The position numbers and the translations under genes are program-made. 64,000 nucleotides of DNA from Sepioteuthis lessoniana (lineage: Eukaryota > Mollusca > Cephalopoda > Myopsida > Loliginidae), in the NCBI GenBank assembly GCA_963585895.1, contig OY757921.1, positions 81,928,373 to 81,992,372 on the forward strand. The letters are read 5' to 3'. Positions 21,488 to 57,785 of the stretch are shown piece after piece; the first letter of the stretch is position 1; every line of letters begins with the position of its first letter. The notes beneath the pieces were generated by a model. The model made no database searches. It saw nothing but the letters and a program-made list of their open reading frames with translations, and was not told the DNA's origin.

Positions 21488-22065
21488 CTTGTTGTTTTTA
21501 CACCAACTCCATCTGGTGGTCTTTCACTGGAGTTTGAGAGCTCTTCTGAGTATTCGAGTTGATCTCAACAATGCTACCGTCTGTATGATTCCGATTCCTC
21601 TTCTGAATTCCAATTCTTCCAGCCCCCTTTTCAATTTCTTGGGAACTGTTCCAACTAGTATTATCTATATTAGTATCAACGTCACCCTCATATTCCAAAG
21701 CTTTTTCAGCTCTCGAACAAGATCTAAGTATTTATCTGTTTTTTTTTTTTATCTGTTTTTTTTTTATCTGTTTTTTTTCTTTAATTTTCTCTTTGTGGGT
21801 GAGTAAAACAGCAAAATTAACAAAATGGCAAGTTCTTTTTTTTCTGGTTAATTAACACTAGGTCGAGCTTTTAGGCTAGGAATTAATAATCAGTTTGCAT
21901 TTCAAAGTCCAAGAGAATTTTATGAGTTTCATTTTCTTGGACAAGTTCTGGTTTGCGCAAATACCATTTGTTTTTATGGTCAAATTTTAATCTCTTGCAC
22001 AATTACCAGTGAATCACCTTTCCCACCCAGTCATGTCTGGTCTTGTATTCCTTTTGTACAAGTTT
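21488..22065 (-). mobile_element. LINE-A fragment
   Basis: Minus-strand copy running from the KLKFDHKNKWYLRKPELVQEN-like block at about 21920-22030 to ALLRSTQILRRALKL-like sequence and the terminal motif near 21500. It contains three 'atctgttttttttt' tandem units at 21735-21780. The 5' end meets a (TTC)n/(TTA)n array at 22066-22153. Confidence 0.75.
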
Positions 22066-22072
22066 TCTTCTT

Positions 22073-22153
<81 letters not shown>
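22066..22153. repeat. (TTC)n(TTA)n microsatellite
   Basis: (TTC)n at about 22066-22100 passes into (TTA)n at 22101-22153. The TTA part is the 3' tail of the LINE-A copy that starts at 22154. Comparable arrays are at 23203-23254, 24377-24414, 24651-24711 (TTC), 25838-25884 and 40142-40186 (TTC). Confidence 0.95.
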
Positions 22154-22155
<2 letters not shown>

Positions 22156-22432
22156 CTCATTACAGCTTTTCACATCAGCGTTAGCCGATGGTTTTTCACT
22201 GGAGTCTGAGCAACAGCAAGTCTCCTAAGTCTCCAGGACTCTTCTTAGTATTCTGGCCGTTCTCAACAATGCTGTCGTTTGGATGGTTTCCACTCGTCTG
22301 CCAACTTCCAAGTCTTCTAGTCCCTTTAGCAATCCTTTTGTTACTGTTCCAAACGCACCAATTACAATTGGTATAATTGTCACCTGCATGTTCCACAGTT
22401 TTTTCAAATCCCTAGCAAGGTCAAGGTTATTA
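22154..22432 (-). mobile_element. LINE-A 3' fragment
   Basis: Minus-strand translation reads DLKKLWNMQVTIIPIVIGAFGTVTK and LEDLEVGRRVETIQTTALL, then ARILRRVLET, with the terminal motif 'tttttcactggagtctgag' on the plus strand at 22192-22210. It is cut off upstream at about 22432, where the next copy's ATT-type tail begins. Confidence 0.85.
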
Positions 22433-22762
22433 TTATTGCGATTTTTACACAAAGGTTTTAACTGATGGTTTTTCACTGGTGTCTAAGTGACAGGAAGTTT
22501 CCTTCGTTCTCCAGCACTCTTCTAAATATTCTAACTGATTTTTGTTTTATTTTTACACTTTGAGAGTTTGTCAAGGTACTTATCTCTTTTTTCGGTTTCT
22601 TTCAGTTTTACCCTGGGGTCAGCTGGATCGGATTCAGGGTTGTGCATATACCATTTGCTTGTATGGTCAAATTTCAATTTCTTGTATACCTCCAAGTGGA
22701 TCACCTTCCTCACCCAGTTGTGCTTTGTCTTATACTCTTTTTCCGCTTCTTATTATCATTAT
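22433..22762 (-). mobile_element. LINE-A fragment with internal deletion
   Basis: Short (ATT)-type end at 22427-22437, then the terminal motif ('aactgatggtttttcactgg', 22458-22477). An ILRRVLE-like stretch follows directly into the KLKETEKRDKYLDKLSK block and KKLKFDHTSKWYMHNPESDPA. The VIGALG region between them is deleted. It reads almost openly in two frames. Confidence 0.8.
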
Positions 22763-23201
22763 TATTTGTGAGTTTTTTACGCCAACTTTCACTAGAGATC
22801 TGTCTAACAGCACATCTCCTCTGTTCTCCAGGACTCTTCTGTGTATTCAAGCCAATCTCAACAATGCTGTGGTCTGTATGTTCTCGATTCTTCAACTGAT
22901 TTCCAATTCCACCAGTCTTTTTTCCAACTCTTTGGGGACTGTTCTTTCTATTTTATTCTGATGTCAGCCGAGACAGCAAAGTCCACAATTTTGCAAATTC
23001 TCTTTTTTTTTCTGGCCGAGATTAGGTGATCCGTTTGTATGTCAAAGTCCCATCGGAGTTTATGTGTGTCATTTTCTTGGATAAATGCTGGGTTGTGCAT
23101 ATACCATTTGTTCGTATGGTCAAATTTACATTTCTTGCACATCTCCCAGTGGATCACCTTGCCCACCCAGTCGTGTCTAGTCTTATACTCCTTCTGTGCT
23201 A

Positions 23202-23254
<53 letters not shown>
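22763..23254 (-). mobile_element. LINE-A fragment at the end of a four-copy chain
   Basis: Terminal motif at 22775-22800, then VIVEIGLNTQKSPGE-like decay, the ADIRIK/VDFAVSAD block (22955-22985), LISARKKKRIC, then KKCKFDHTNKWYMHNPAFI and WDFDIQTDHL. The 5' end abuts (TTA)n at 23203-23254. With 21488, 22154 and 22433 it forms a head-to-tail series of four copies in the same direction. Confidence 0.8.
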
Positions 23255-23255
<1 letters not shown>

Positions 23256-23940
23256 AATGGTAAATGTTTTATCTTTAGTGTTTGGTTTTTCAAGCCGACC
23301 GATTCTCACGTAGGTAGATTTTTTTTTTCGAGATAGGCTCTCTAGCCTTGACTGACAAACGGTCTAAGAGAATGACATTCAAATTGATTTGGGTGTGGAA
23401 TTAACAACTTCTATCGGTAAAACCTACTTGCTATTAAAACGAAAGTACCATCATTATCTGGTAAGAATGTAGCCCTCTACCTCACTTGTTGAAGTCGATG
23501 GATTTTTAATTAATACTTCCTGAAATATTTTATATACCATAAAATACTGCGATTTGTTCATCCATCATCATACAAAATCTATAACAAATTAATGAATTGG
23601 AATAAAAAAAAATCTAAAGTTGTCTCTAAACGCAATATCGAACATTGTCACGTAATGTTTATCCCCACCCATGTTTATACAATATTAGTATTCTGGTATA
23701 TATCTATAAGAATAAATTTTCAATTGATTATCTTTGTTTTTCTTTAAATTATAATATGGCGCACCTTATATCCATAAAAATGGAATAATTGTCGTCCTGC
23801 TGACATACATTCCGATTCTCACTGTTGAGTGAGAATCTCAAAGTGTAGTCTCTCTCCTGACATGACTTACCTTTACTTTTTAAAAGTGAATCTCTGCGAT
23901 CTCCATGACAACAAACACCGTGTGCTACAATCCTTACACG
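23255..23940. other. No gene recognised
   Basis: AT-rich intergenic sequence. The segment at about 23325-23400 ('ctctagccttgactgacaaacggtctaagagaatgacattcaaat') resembles the 3' part of SINE-2 and may be a decayed copy. Nothing else recognisable. Confidence 0.5.
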
Positions 23941-24080
23941 TGGGTGCCTCGAGTGGTTTAATGGTTAACAAGCTAGACTAGCAAACCTCGAGTGAGTTCA
24001 AGTCTTATAAGGAGCCCAATTCATATGGCTTTGTGCCACATTTAAGTAAAAAAAGCTTAGTAAATTACTACAGTCCTTAC
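23941..24080 (+). mobile_element. SINE-1 copy
   Basis: Starts 'gggtgcctcgagtggtttaatggttaacaagctagactagc' and carries a B-box-like 'gagttcaagtct', then 'atggctttgtgccacattt' and 'cttagtaaattactac'. A few substitutions against the copies at 8703 and 50463. Confidence 0.8.
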
Positions 24081-24379
24081 ACGTGGCAACATAAATACCT
24101 TAAAGACGTTGACTTAGTTGGATTAGCTTAGTAGATATTTTCATGAAGGTATTTAGCTTGATCGTAGGTCACAATTCAAATGTGAAACGCCCACTCGAGA
24201 AATGTCGGATTAGCTTACCGTGTCTCTCAATCTATCTCATGAATGAATAAATGAATGAATGAACTAGTAATAACGAGTTTGACCTGTTAAAAGAGTGTGT
24301 AGTTATTTTCCTAGTCTCGCTCAATAACAAATTTCGGTGCTTGTCAAGAATGAATTCGAAGTCTTGAGGACTGTTCTTG

Positions 24380-24415
<36 letters not shown>

Positions 24416-24650
24416 TAGTCACCTCTTTATTCGTCACATTCTTCCTCACCTTTTTCGTTACCTTAATTTTTCTTCGGCTAACAACGTTATTATATACATG
24501 ACTCTATGCCATATTTTTTAAATAATAAAGATTCCTAGAAGCCAAGAAAAACTAGACGTAAATTTCTTCGTTTTGTAGTCATAATAAAGAAATAATGCTG
24601 ATGCTTAAAATCATTTTTATGCTTGTATTTCATTTATAATAAAAATGACC

Positions 24651-24711
24651 TTCTTCTTCTTCTTCTTCTTCTTCTTCTTCTTCTTCTTCTTCTTCTTCTT
24701 CTTCTTCTTCT
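24651..24711. repeat. (TTC)n microsatellite
   Basis: About 20 TTC triplets. Shortly downstream is a (GAAA)n-type run at 24763-24795, which lies on the complementary purine-rich side. No gene between 24080 and 24870. Confidence 0.95.
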
Positions 24712-24876
24712 AATTTTAATTGTAAGTTTTAAAGTTTAAGTAATTTTAATTGTAAGTTTAAAAAAGAAAGAAAGAAAAAGAAAGAAAGAAAGAAAAGATA
24801 CATGACACAAATGACAAACATTTTTAATTTTAATAGTGGATATAAATCTAAAATTTTGACATAACTTTTGTACAAA

Positions 24877-24990
24877 GGGCGCCTCTGGTGGTGTAATGGT
24901 TAGCAAGCTCGACTAACAAACCTACACGAGTGAGTTCGAGTCTCATTGGGTACCCCTTTCATATGGCCTTGTGCCACATCTAAATTTTGA
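24877..24990 (+). mobile_element. SINE-1 copy
   Basis: Well preserved: 'gggcgcctctggtggtgtaatggttagcaag' head with intact A-box-like sequence, B-box 'gagttcgagtctc', then 'atggccttgtgccacatcta'. The flanking block 'aattttgacataacttttgtacaa' occurs both before (24853-24876) and after (24984-25007) the element, an apparent target-site duplication of about 24 bp that marks insertion by retrotransposition. Confidence 0.85.
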
Positions 24991-25064
24991 CATAACTTTT
25001 GTACAAGGAAAAGTGTGATACATGTTGTCAACAATAAAATTTTCCATTATTTCTGCGGTAATTT

Positions 25065-25200
25065 ATATTCGGTAAGGATCAGGAGTAAAGTGGAACAATC
25101 CAGGGAATGGAGTAGTGCCCTCCCTTACACCTTGGTGTAGTAGCTATCGAAAAGGGAGCCTTCGGGTCACCCTCGACTAAGGTCGCCAACTTTATTCATA
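25065..25200 (+). mobile_element. SINE-3 3' half
   Basis: Matches the SINE-3 body: 'ggtaaggatcaggagtaaagtgg', 'gcaatc/acaatccagggaatgg', 'tagtgccctcccttacacc', 'ggtgtagtagctatcgaaaaggg', 'gccttcgggtcaccctcgac'. The tRNA-like head is missing. It is followed at 25205-25345 by SINE-2 3' sequence ('cttgtttt...gtctatgagaatgaaaactctg ... cttgtgtcacatcctg'). Confidence 0.75.
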
Positions 25201-25574
25201 TACCCATTGCATGGTTCTTTAACCTTGTTTTGACAAACAGTCTATGAGAATGAAAACTCTGAATTCAAACCAGCTTTACTCCGCTAAAAAATTGACCTTG
25301 TGTCACATCCTGTTTGTGGTAGAGGGGTTGGGTAAATACATGCATTCACCATATTAAGCCATCTTTCCTTCCTCCAACAACTAAAAATGTGACGATAGCA
25401 GAATTTTTTTTTTTTTGGAGGGGTTATGGGCAACTAAGGGTTAGGGATATCCGTGCTACCAGCGCGATATGATGATGATGATGATTAAGTATAACAAGGT
25501 TCATATGTTTTAATTAAGATCATGCCATCTCCTCAGAAGCTTCTGAAATAAGAAAACTTGTTCTATAACTCATC

Positions 25575-25735
25575 TCAGGACAGATTCTGATTTGTACATA
25601 TACCATTTGATAGAATGATCAAATTTAAATTTCTTGTACAGTTCCCAGTAGATCACCTTCCATACCCAGTCGTGTCTACTCTTATATTCTTTTTGCGCTA
25701 GTTTGCTGCATTCGCTTGTTATGTGTTTAATCGTT
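25575..25735 (-). mobile_element. LINE-A fragment (internal segment only)
   Basis: Minus-strand translation: HITSECSKLAQKEYKSRHDWV, then VIYWELYKKFKFDHSIKWYM and YKSESVL. This part normally lies upstream of the copy end present at 25885-26400. The two segments are separated by a SINE-5 copy and a (TTA)n array, so one element may have been interrupted, or two copies lie side by side. Confidence 0.8.
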
Positions 25736-25838
25736 CTGCAAGGTAAGATATCTGACTGACGCAAAATCAGCCGGGTTTCGATACCAGCTTGAACGTCTCG
25801 CGTGTCTAGCCACACTGATGAGTTGTGATGCAACGAAA
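25735..25838 (+). mobile_element. SINE-5 copy with truncated hammerhead-ribozyme core
   Basis: tRNA-like 3' half with B-box-like 'gggtttcgatacc' (25783-25795), then 'gtctagccaca', then CTGATGA at 25815-25821, a four-base stem GTTG/CAAC around the loop TGATG (25822-25834) and GAAA at 25835-25838. These are the two conserved core strands and stem II of a hammerhead ribozyme. The sequence then runs into (TTA)n, so stem III, the cleavage site and the 3' strand of stem I are lost. The sister copy at 35566-35700 is complete. Confidence 0.75.
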
Positions 25839-25840
25839 TC

Positions 25841-25883
<43 letters not shown>

Positions 25884-26400
25884 CTTTAGAGTTTTTCACA
25901 TCAGTGTTAGCTAATGGTTTTTCACTGGAGTTTGAGTGACAGCAAGTCCCCTCAAGTCTCCAGGACTCGTCTCAGGATTCTGGCTGTTCTTAGCAATGCT
26001 GTCGTTTGGATAGTCTCCACCCGTCCGCCAACTTCCAAGTCTTCCAGGCCTTTTAATAATCCTTTAGTTATTGTGCCTAAAGCACCAATCACAAGTGGCA
26101 CAATCGTTACTTTCATGTTCCACAGCTTTTTCAATTCTCTAGCAAGGTCGAGGTACTTATCTTTCTTTTCACTTTCCTTCAGCTTTATTCTGTGGTCCAC
26201 CGGGACAGCAAAGTCGACAATTTTGCAGATTCTCTTTTTTTCTGTTGATTATTATGAGGTCTGGTCTTCTGGCCGGGATTAGGTGATCTGTTTGTATATT
26301 AAAGTCCCATAGGAGTTTATGCGAGTCATTTTCAATGACAGGTGCTGGGTTGTGCATATACCATTTGTTTGTATGGTCGAATTGAAATTTCCTGCACATT
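25839..26400 (-). mobile_element. LINE-A fragment with (TTA)n 3' tail
   Basis: (TTA)n tail at 25841-25884, terminal motif at 25890-25930, then an almost open minus-strand frame: DHRIKLKESEKKDKYLDLAR, ELKKLWNMKVTIVPLVIG, LEDLEVGGRVETIQTTALL, ARILRRVLET. Further upstream are LIPARRPDLIIINRKKENL and FQFDHTNKWYMHNPAPV. It closely resembles 14489-14893 and is among the youngest copies. Confidence 0.88.
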
Positions 26401-26975
26401 ATTATCTCGGTAAATAGATTTAATGTTTGTTACAGTTGAATAGGTCCGAAGGGAAAAAAAAACGTAAAACTAGATTTTAAAAACTAATGGCAACGAAGAG
26501 TCGGTATGTACATTTAATTTGCTCGGTCAAATGGAACACCATACCTTTCATGAAAATTCTGTATAGCTAATTTTTCGTGCAAAATGGGAGGTCGACTATG
26601 TTCATGGTATAATATTTAGTTTTCATATTCGCTGTTATGCTTGGGGAACATATTAGCATACTACTAACTATCACCTGGTCTAAAAGGGGCTAAGGGCTTG
26701 GTTTATTGCCCGGCGCTTGAAGCACTCTTCTTGGAGAATACCCTCGTCTCGCGAGAGTTTCGCTTACTGTGGAGTACCCAACACTAAACGAAACTTATGT
26801 CAGATTTGGTTTTCGTGGGTAACCGAATAAATTCCAACAACTGTGACTATCACACGTTTGTATGCTTATATGCGCAACTTTGTGTTGAAATTTAGCTATG
26901 ACACCTGTATGATTGTGTGTGCTTGACTATTTTTGATTGATTGATTGATTGATTCATTCATTCATTGATTATAAT
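26400..26975. other. No gene recognised
   Basis: AT-rich sequence with one GC-richer part at about 26670-26800 ('ctaaaaggggctaagggcttgg ... ttgcccggcgcttgaagcac'). No domain, splice-consistent exon or known repeat recognised. Confidence 0.5.
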
Positions 26976-26977
26976 GG

Positions 26978-27320
26978 TATGTCAACCAGTCAGGAGTTAT
27001 TTCATGCCTAGAGGTGAGGAAATTGTATACATAGTACGTCTATATTTATATTTTTGTATAGTTTCTTTGCATAAAGTTATATGATATCGAGTACTCTTGT
27101 CTGACGCAAATAATTAGCAAACAGATCAATTTGACCCATAGATGGGGCCCAAACAGGTACTACCACTTCTGAGTTAGAGTGGACCTGGGAGTAGTTGTAA
27201 AAAAGGGATACTCAACACTGCCCAAAGCTCCAAAACTAGATGATCACCATTAGATGGTATTTAATGTCGTACAGAGGACAATCCTTTTTTTTGCGGGGGG
27301 GGTACCTCTCTGCTGAGGAT
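26978..27320 (-). repeat. Family C element, short
   Basis: Reverse-strand copy: degenerate tail with (TTGA)n at 26936-26975, then 'taatggtatgtcaaccagtcaggagttattt', a short array segment around 27060-27130, and the head module 27125-27255 ('tgacccatagatggggcc', 'aggtactaccacttctgag', 'agtggacctgggagtag'). The array is almost absent, in contrast to 15888-16615. Confidence 0.6.
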
Positions 27321-27869
27321 CTCATCTGTGTGATTGTGTGTATTTGACTATTTTTGAGAATGCATTTATGCCTATGCGTTTAATGTGTACTGCGTAGGTG
27401 TATTGGGTTGGTAGGTAGGTATATTAATGTGCTCGTAAAACTTACTGTGTGTATGTGCTCTAATGAGCGTGAGAATCCCAGCCGTCACAAACATATGAGT
27501 TATTCTCGTAAGTTTATATGCGCGTCTATGTGAGTCTGTGTATAGATTCATCTATATGTGACTTGTCCCAGTCAGTATCCTTCTCCTCCTCCAAACAGAA
27601 TTTAACGAGTATCTTTTTGCCACGTGTCCTTAATTGTCTACTTATCGTCGTAATGTTCGCCTCTTCTCTAGTCACATTGACCGACAATTGCCAAGACCAG
27701 TCCAGGAAACCCCCTGTCTGTCTTTCTCCTCAAAGCACTTCAAGTCAAATCATCTGTGTCAGTCCAATAGCAAATCTGCTATTCACCCGAGCGTACTCGC
27801 AGTCTTTATTATCTTTCCTTGGGCTAAAGTGTAAACAACGTTTTTGCTAGTTACAGCAACCCTTATACA

Positions 27870-27885
27870 TACACACACACACACA

Positions 27886-27955
<70 letters not shown>

Positions 27956-27966
27956 CACACACACAC
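27870..27966. repeat. (CA)n(CT)n(CA)n microsatellite
   Basis: Compound dinucleotide array about 270 bp upstream of the FKBP14-like start codon. It creates artefactual Thr-His and Ser-Leu open frames on the plus strand. 27320-27870 holds no gene that I recognise. Confidence 0.95.
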
Positions 27967-28025
27967 TCCCTGTCTAATTTATCCGTCTTTCTTCTATCAC
28001 TAAAGCACACTTCCTGCACTGTGTA

Positions 28026-28238
28026 GCCTTTGCCGGTAAAATTGTAGCAGTCTCTCTGTTGTGTTTTACAGAGAGAGACAGATAGACGGAAAGAGAGAGA
28101 AGGTAACGAAGAAAATTGACGCTCTGTTTTAAAGAGGCCATTTTTTATTTGTACCTTCTTCTTAAACAGTTTTTACTCTTGAAAAACAAAAAAGAGAAGA
28201 TAATAATAACAGCAAGAAAAGGAAAAAAAAATATTATC
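28026..28238 (+). promoter_or_regulatory. 5' flank or 5' untranslated region of the FKBP14-like gene
   Basis: Between the compound microsatellite and the start codon. It contains a polypyrimidine stretch followed by 'tgttttacag' (about 28061-28070), which could be a 3' splice site joining an upstream non-coding exon, followed by a purine-rich stretch typical of a leader. An in-frame ATG at 28116 would add 41 residues. I prefer 28239 because a good signal peptide starts directly there. No TATA box is evident. The transcription start cannot be set from sequence alone. Confidence 0.35.
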
Positions 28239-54936
<26,698 letters not shown>

Positions 54937-55024
54937 AGTAGATCATATTCAAATTAGTATTTTTTCTCTTTAAATAAATTTATTCTTTTTCCAAAAAAAT
55001 TTTCTTCGTTTGTCAATTAATAAA
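54937..55024 (+). terminator. FKBP14: 3' untranslated region with polyadenylation signals
   Basis: AATAAA at 54973-54978, 37 bp after the stop, and a second at 55019-55024. Both are usable poly(A) signals. The first would give a very short 3' UTR, with the T-rich 'tcttttttcc/ttttcttcgttt' region downstream as a possible GU/U-rich element. Confidence 0.7.
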
Positions 55025-55284
55025 TCAAATGTAAAAGACAAGTACAAGCGCACTCACATACATAAAATTTAATACAATTTTTAAAACTGTGAATAAATTT
55101 TCGTCTCCCTGCTGCGTATTAAAATACTGTGATTTTAGTTATTTACTTAGATTATATGAGTAAAAAAGTAATAGATCCTGAAGCCTCGTGTTGGAGCTTA
55201 AGACCACACCAGTCCTGTGAGAGTGGTACGATTTCGGTAGTCTCTTGTGGTGCTATAGTGAACGGTGCATAATACTGAAGAGGG

Positions 55285-55435
55285 TTGGTTTGTTTTTGTT
55301 TCTATATCAACCTTCTTAGATTATTCAATGCCAAAGCCATCCTTGTTAGAGAACAACTGTGATTCTAATCCATAACGGGGTGGGGGTGAGGGTAAAGGGA
55401 TTTATATAATTCCCAAGGATATTAGTCCAAAAGTG
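55285..55435 (-). mobile_element. SINE-4 body fragment, reverse
   Basis: 'ttggtttgtttttgtttctatatcaaccttcttagattattcaatgcc', 'ccttgttagagaacaactgtgattctaatccata', 'gatattagtccaaaagtga'. A SINE-2 copy inserted at this point (55438), and SINE-4 sequence resumes at 55725 ('ggtattagtccaaaagtgaacg') with the head. The repeated 'attagtccaaaagtga' (55419-55435 and 55727-55742) is the target duplication of that nested insertion. Confidence 0.8.
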
Positions 55436-55437
55436 AG

Positions 55438-55724
55438 GTGCCCGTGGTGTAATGGTTATCATGGTAGGAAATGGACACGGCGACACGAGTTCAAATCCTG
55501 GACGAGACTGATTGCATTTCACATAGCACTAATACCCTTGGGAAAGGTATGAATCCAATTATTCTCCCTCCAGCTATGGGTAAATAGTAGGGCAGACTGG
55601 GTTCTTCAGCCTTGGTGAAGCAACTAGTCTAGGAGAAGGAAAACTCTGAATTCAAACCTGTTAAACTCCGCTTAAAAATGACCTTGTGTCATATCCTGCA
55701 CGAGCGGAGGGGTTGGTAAATATG
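55438..55724 (+). mobile_element. SINE-2, full-length, nested in a SINE-4
   Basis: Reference copy of the family in this window. Head 'ggtgcccgtggtgtaatggttatcatgg' with an A-box-like motif, B-box 'gagttcaaatcctgg', 'acgagactgattgcatttcacatagc', 'gggaaaggtatgaatcc', 'agctatgggtaaatagtagggcagactgg', 'gaaggaaaactctgaattcaaacc', 'accttgtgtcatatcctg', and end 'ggggttggtaaat'. About 285 bp. Confidence 0.9.
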
Positions 55725-55820
55725 GTATTAGTCCAAAAGTGAACGAAAAACACTACTGGATTTCGAACTTTCTTACTTCGAGGCCACAGTTCAGAACCTT
55801 AGCCGCTACATCTCAGGAAC
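55725..55820 (-). mobile_element. SINE-4 head part, reverse, split by SINE-2
   Basis: Continuation of the SINE-4 at 55285-55435: 'aaaagtgaacgaaaaacactactggatttcgaactttcttac' with a degenerate B-box, and a 'cagttcagaaccttagccgctacatct' head. Confidence 0.75.
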
Positions 55821-56925
55821 TCCCCATTGAAGATGAGTGAATTAATTTATTAAGCCCAAATGTATGTACATTTATGCCTAATAGATGCCACTTTCTCGAG
55901 ATCTATTTATTTGCCATACGCTCATACCCCTCCTGGTTTTCCAGACTCCATCTGGCGCGAACGTAAGGTAGCTTGATCTCAGCTGGCATTCCTCTCCAGG
56001 ATATGCCTGCTTTGCAGAGCAGAGTCTATCGTTTCTGAGGCGCCCCCTAAAAGGGTAATACAGACGGGATGAAGCATTTTTGTGATGGTCATGCATGAGT
56101 CTCGATTCGTACGCCCCCACCCCACTGCACTATAAAGTGATTCCAAGTCAAATCTGGCTTGGTGAAAAGTCGGATAAATATCTTGTTATAAATACATAAA
56201 TTTGAGATTAAGCACAGAGTTTGTTGTTGTTTTTTTTTTCTGGTGGTGGGGAGTAGTAAAGTGATCATAACTTGTTTAGCTTAGCTACTTTGATTCACTG
56301 ACCCATCCGCACTTAATTCATTCATGTGATCAGCTTTCATCTGAACTTGCACCAAAATGCCTCTATGGGCTTCTTCTATAAATAATATACACGCTGTCTC
56401 AAAATAAACGCTACCATTAATAGGATAATGATTCATTACTGAGACAAGAACAATGGCAGTCATTTAGAACACGTCCTGTAAAAAATGCATCCTTTGAGCT
56501 AGAAACATCAAATCAATGTTTTTTCTAATTGTTATTATATCAGCTTCCAGGACATGCATTTTTTTTTTTTTTAGTTTCTTGTCTCTGTGATTATTATCCT
56601 ATTCACGGGTTGCATCTATTTTGAAATAATTTTGAATGATTTTGTCTCCAAATAAGTAATGATGCAAAATATTTTCCTCTCTTGTCCAAGGCATTGTGAT
56701 TGATGATAAACAGTTGTTATTGTATACTATTTTTCAAATCTAATTTAAAAAATACATTATTAGTAGAAGAGTCAATAGCAGTCACATGGGTCCCATGTAT
56801 ATTGAGACACCCTATACATTGAATGATGTTTACAATGTGAATGAATAATGATGGGAGCGAACAGAGGAAAAATAAAGCAAAACCCCTAAAAGAAATAGAG
56901 GGTAGTTTTGGTTCCCCTATATTTA
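55820..56925. other. No gene recognised
   Basis: A GC-richer stretch at 55895-56125 is open for 80 codons on the minus strand but has no recognised domain. The sequence at 56272-56350 has a diverged second copy at about 57805-57905 ('tttgattcactgacccatccgcac' versus 'ttcattcgttgacccacccatac', later 'cttgcaccaaaatgcc' versus 'cttacaccaaaatatc'), so an unidentified old repeat is present. Confidence 0.5.
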
Positions 56926-56927
56926 AC

Positions 56928-57190
56928 CTGGCCATGGGCCTAATGAGTAGAGTATTCGCCAATTGTCCGGGAGACCGGGGTTCAATCCCAGCTCGTCATA
57001 CCAAAGACTCAAAAAATGGTATTTGATGCCGCCTTGCTTAACACTCATCACTATAAAGTAAGGATCAAGGGTAAAGTGGAGCAATCTAGGGAAAGAAGTA
57101 GTGCTCTCCCCTACACCTCGGTGTAGTACCTATTGAAAAGGAAGCCTTCGGGTCACCCTCGACTAGGGTTGCCAATTTTACTTACTCATA
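56928..57190 (+). mobile_element. SINE-3 copy, full-length
   Basis: Head 'cctggccatgggcctaatgagtagag' with B-box 'ggggttcaatccc', then 'cgtcataccaaagactc', 'cttgcttaacactcatca', 'aaggatcaagggtaaagtggagcaatc', 'tagtgctctcccctacacctcggtgtagtacc', 'gccttcgggtcaccctcgac'. Confidence 0.9.
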
Positions 57191-57291
57191 TACAAAGGGA
57201 AATCGCGAGTGTTTTCTTGGCCTAAGCCCGAAAACAAGCCAGTCAATTATTAAGAGGGGATTGGTTCTAAAGTTTAGGAACAAAAATGAAT

Positions 57292-57647
57292 AAATAAATA
57301 AAAGGGAGGTTTAAAAAGATACATTGAAAAGGAGTAGAATAATATTTATTCCTCGTTGAACAGTTAAAAATATAACAAAATTCTTACGTTAGCTATAAAG
57401 CCAATTAATAACAATCCAATTAGCGACACTCGTTTCCTCTAACCGAGAAAGGCTGATGATTCTATCTATCCACCCGTGCGAACAGAATTTAACTCGTTCT
57501 GTTTATCTATCAAAAATACACATTTATGATTGAGTGGTCTAGTGGGTAGAGTGGTCTGGGAGACCTGAGTTCAATACCAGGTCGCGTCATACCAAAGACT
57601 TTAAAAATGGTACTTGATACCTCCTTGATTAACACTCAGCAATATAA
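57292..57647 (+). repeat. Left arm of a 356-bp inverted duplication
   Basis: Matches 59184-59539 in reverse complement over its whole length with few substitutions and the same arm length. It includes unique-looking sequence (57292-57524) plus the first half of the SINE-3 at 57525. The 1.5 kb between the arms includes the weak ORF at 58121. Confidence 0.9.
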
Positions 57648-57785
57648 GGTACGTATCAAGGGTAAAGTGGGGCAATCCAGAGAAAGGAGTAGCGCCCTCC
57701 TCTACACCTCGGTGTAGTAGCAATTGAAAAAGGAACCTTCTGGTCGCCCTCGACTACGGTCGCTAACTTTAATTATATAGCTCAA
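57525..57785 (+). mobile_element. SINE-3 copy
   Basis: Head 'gattgagtggtctagtgggtagagtggtctgggagacctgag' with B-box 'gagttcaataccagg', 'cgcgtcataccaaagac', 'cttgattaacactcagc', 'aagggtaaagtggggcaatcc', 'ggtgtagtagcaattgaaaaagg', 'ctggtcgccctcgactacgg'. Its 5' half is included in the inverted duplication. Confidence 0.9.

Noticed and set aside
22066-22153. CRISPR-like or other regular spaced repeat array
   Set aside because: Pure trinucleotide microsatellite with no spacers. The genome is eukaryotic and no cas genes are present.
28116-28238. Upstream in-frame ATG that would extend the FKBP14-like protein by 41 residues
   Set aside because: It would bury the signal peptide internally. The ATG at 28239 starts directly before a typical signal peptide.
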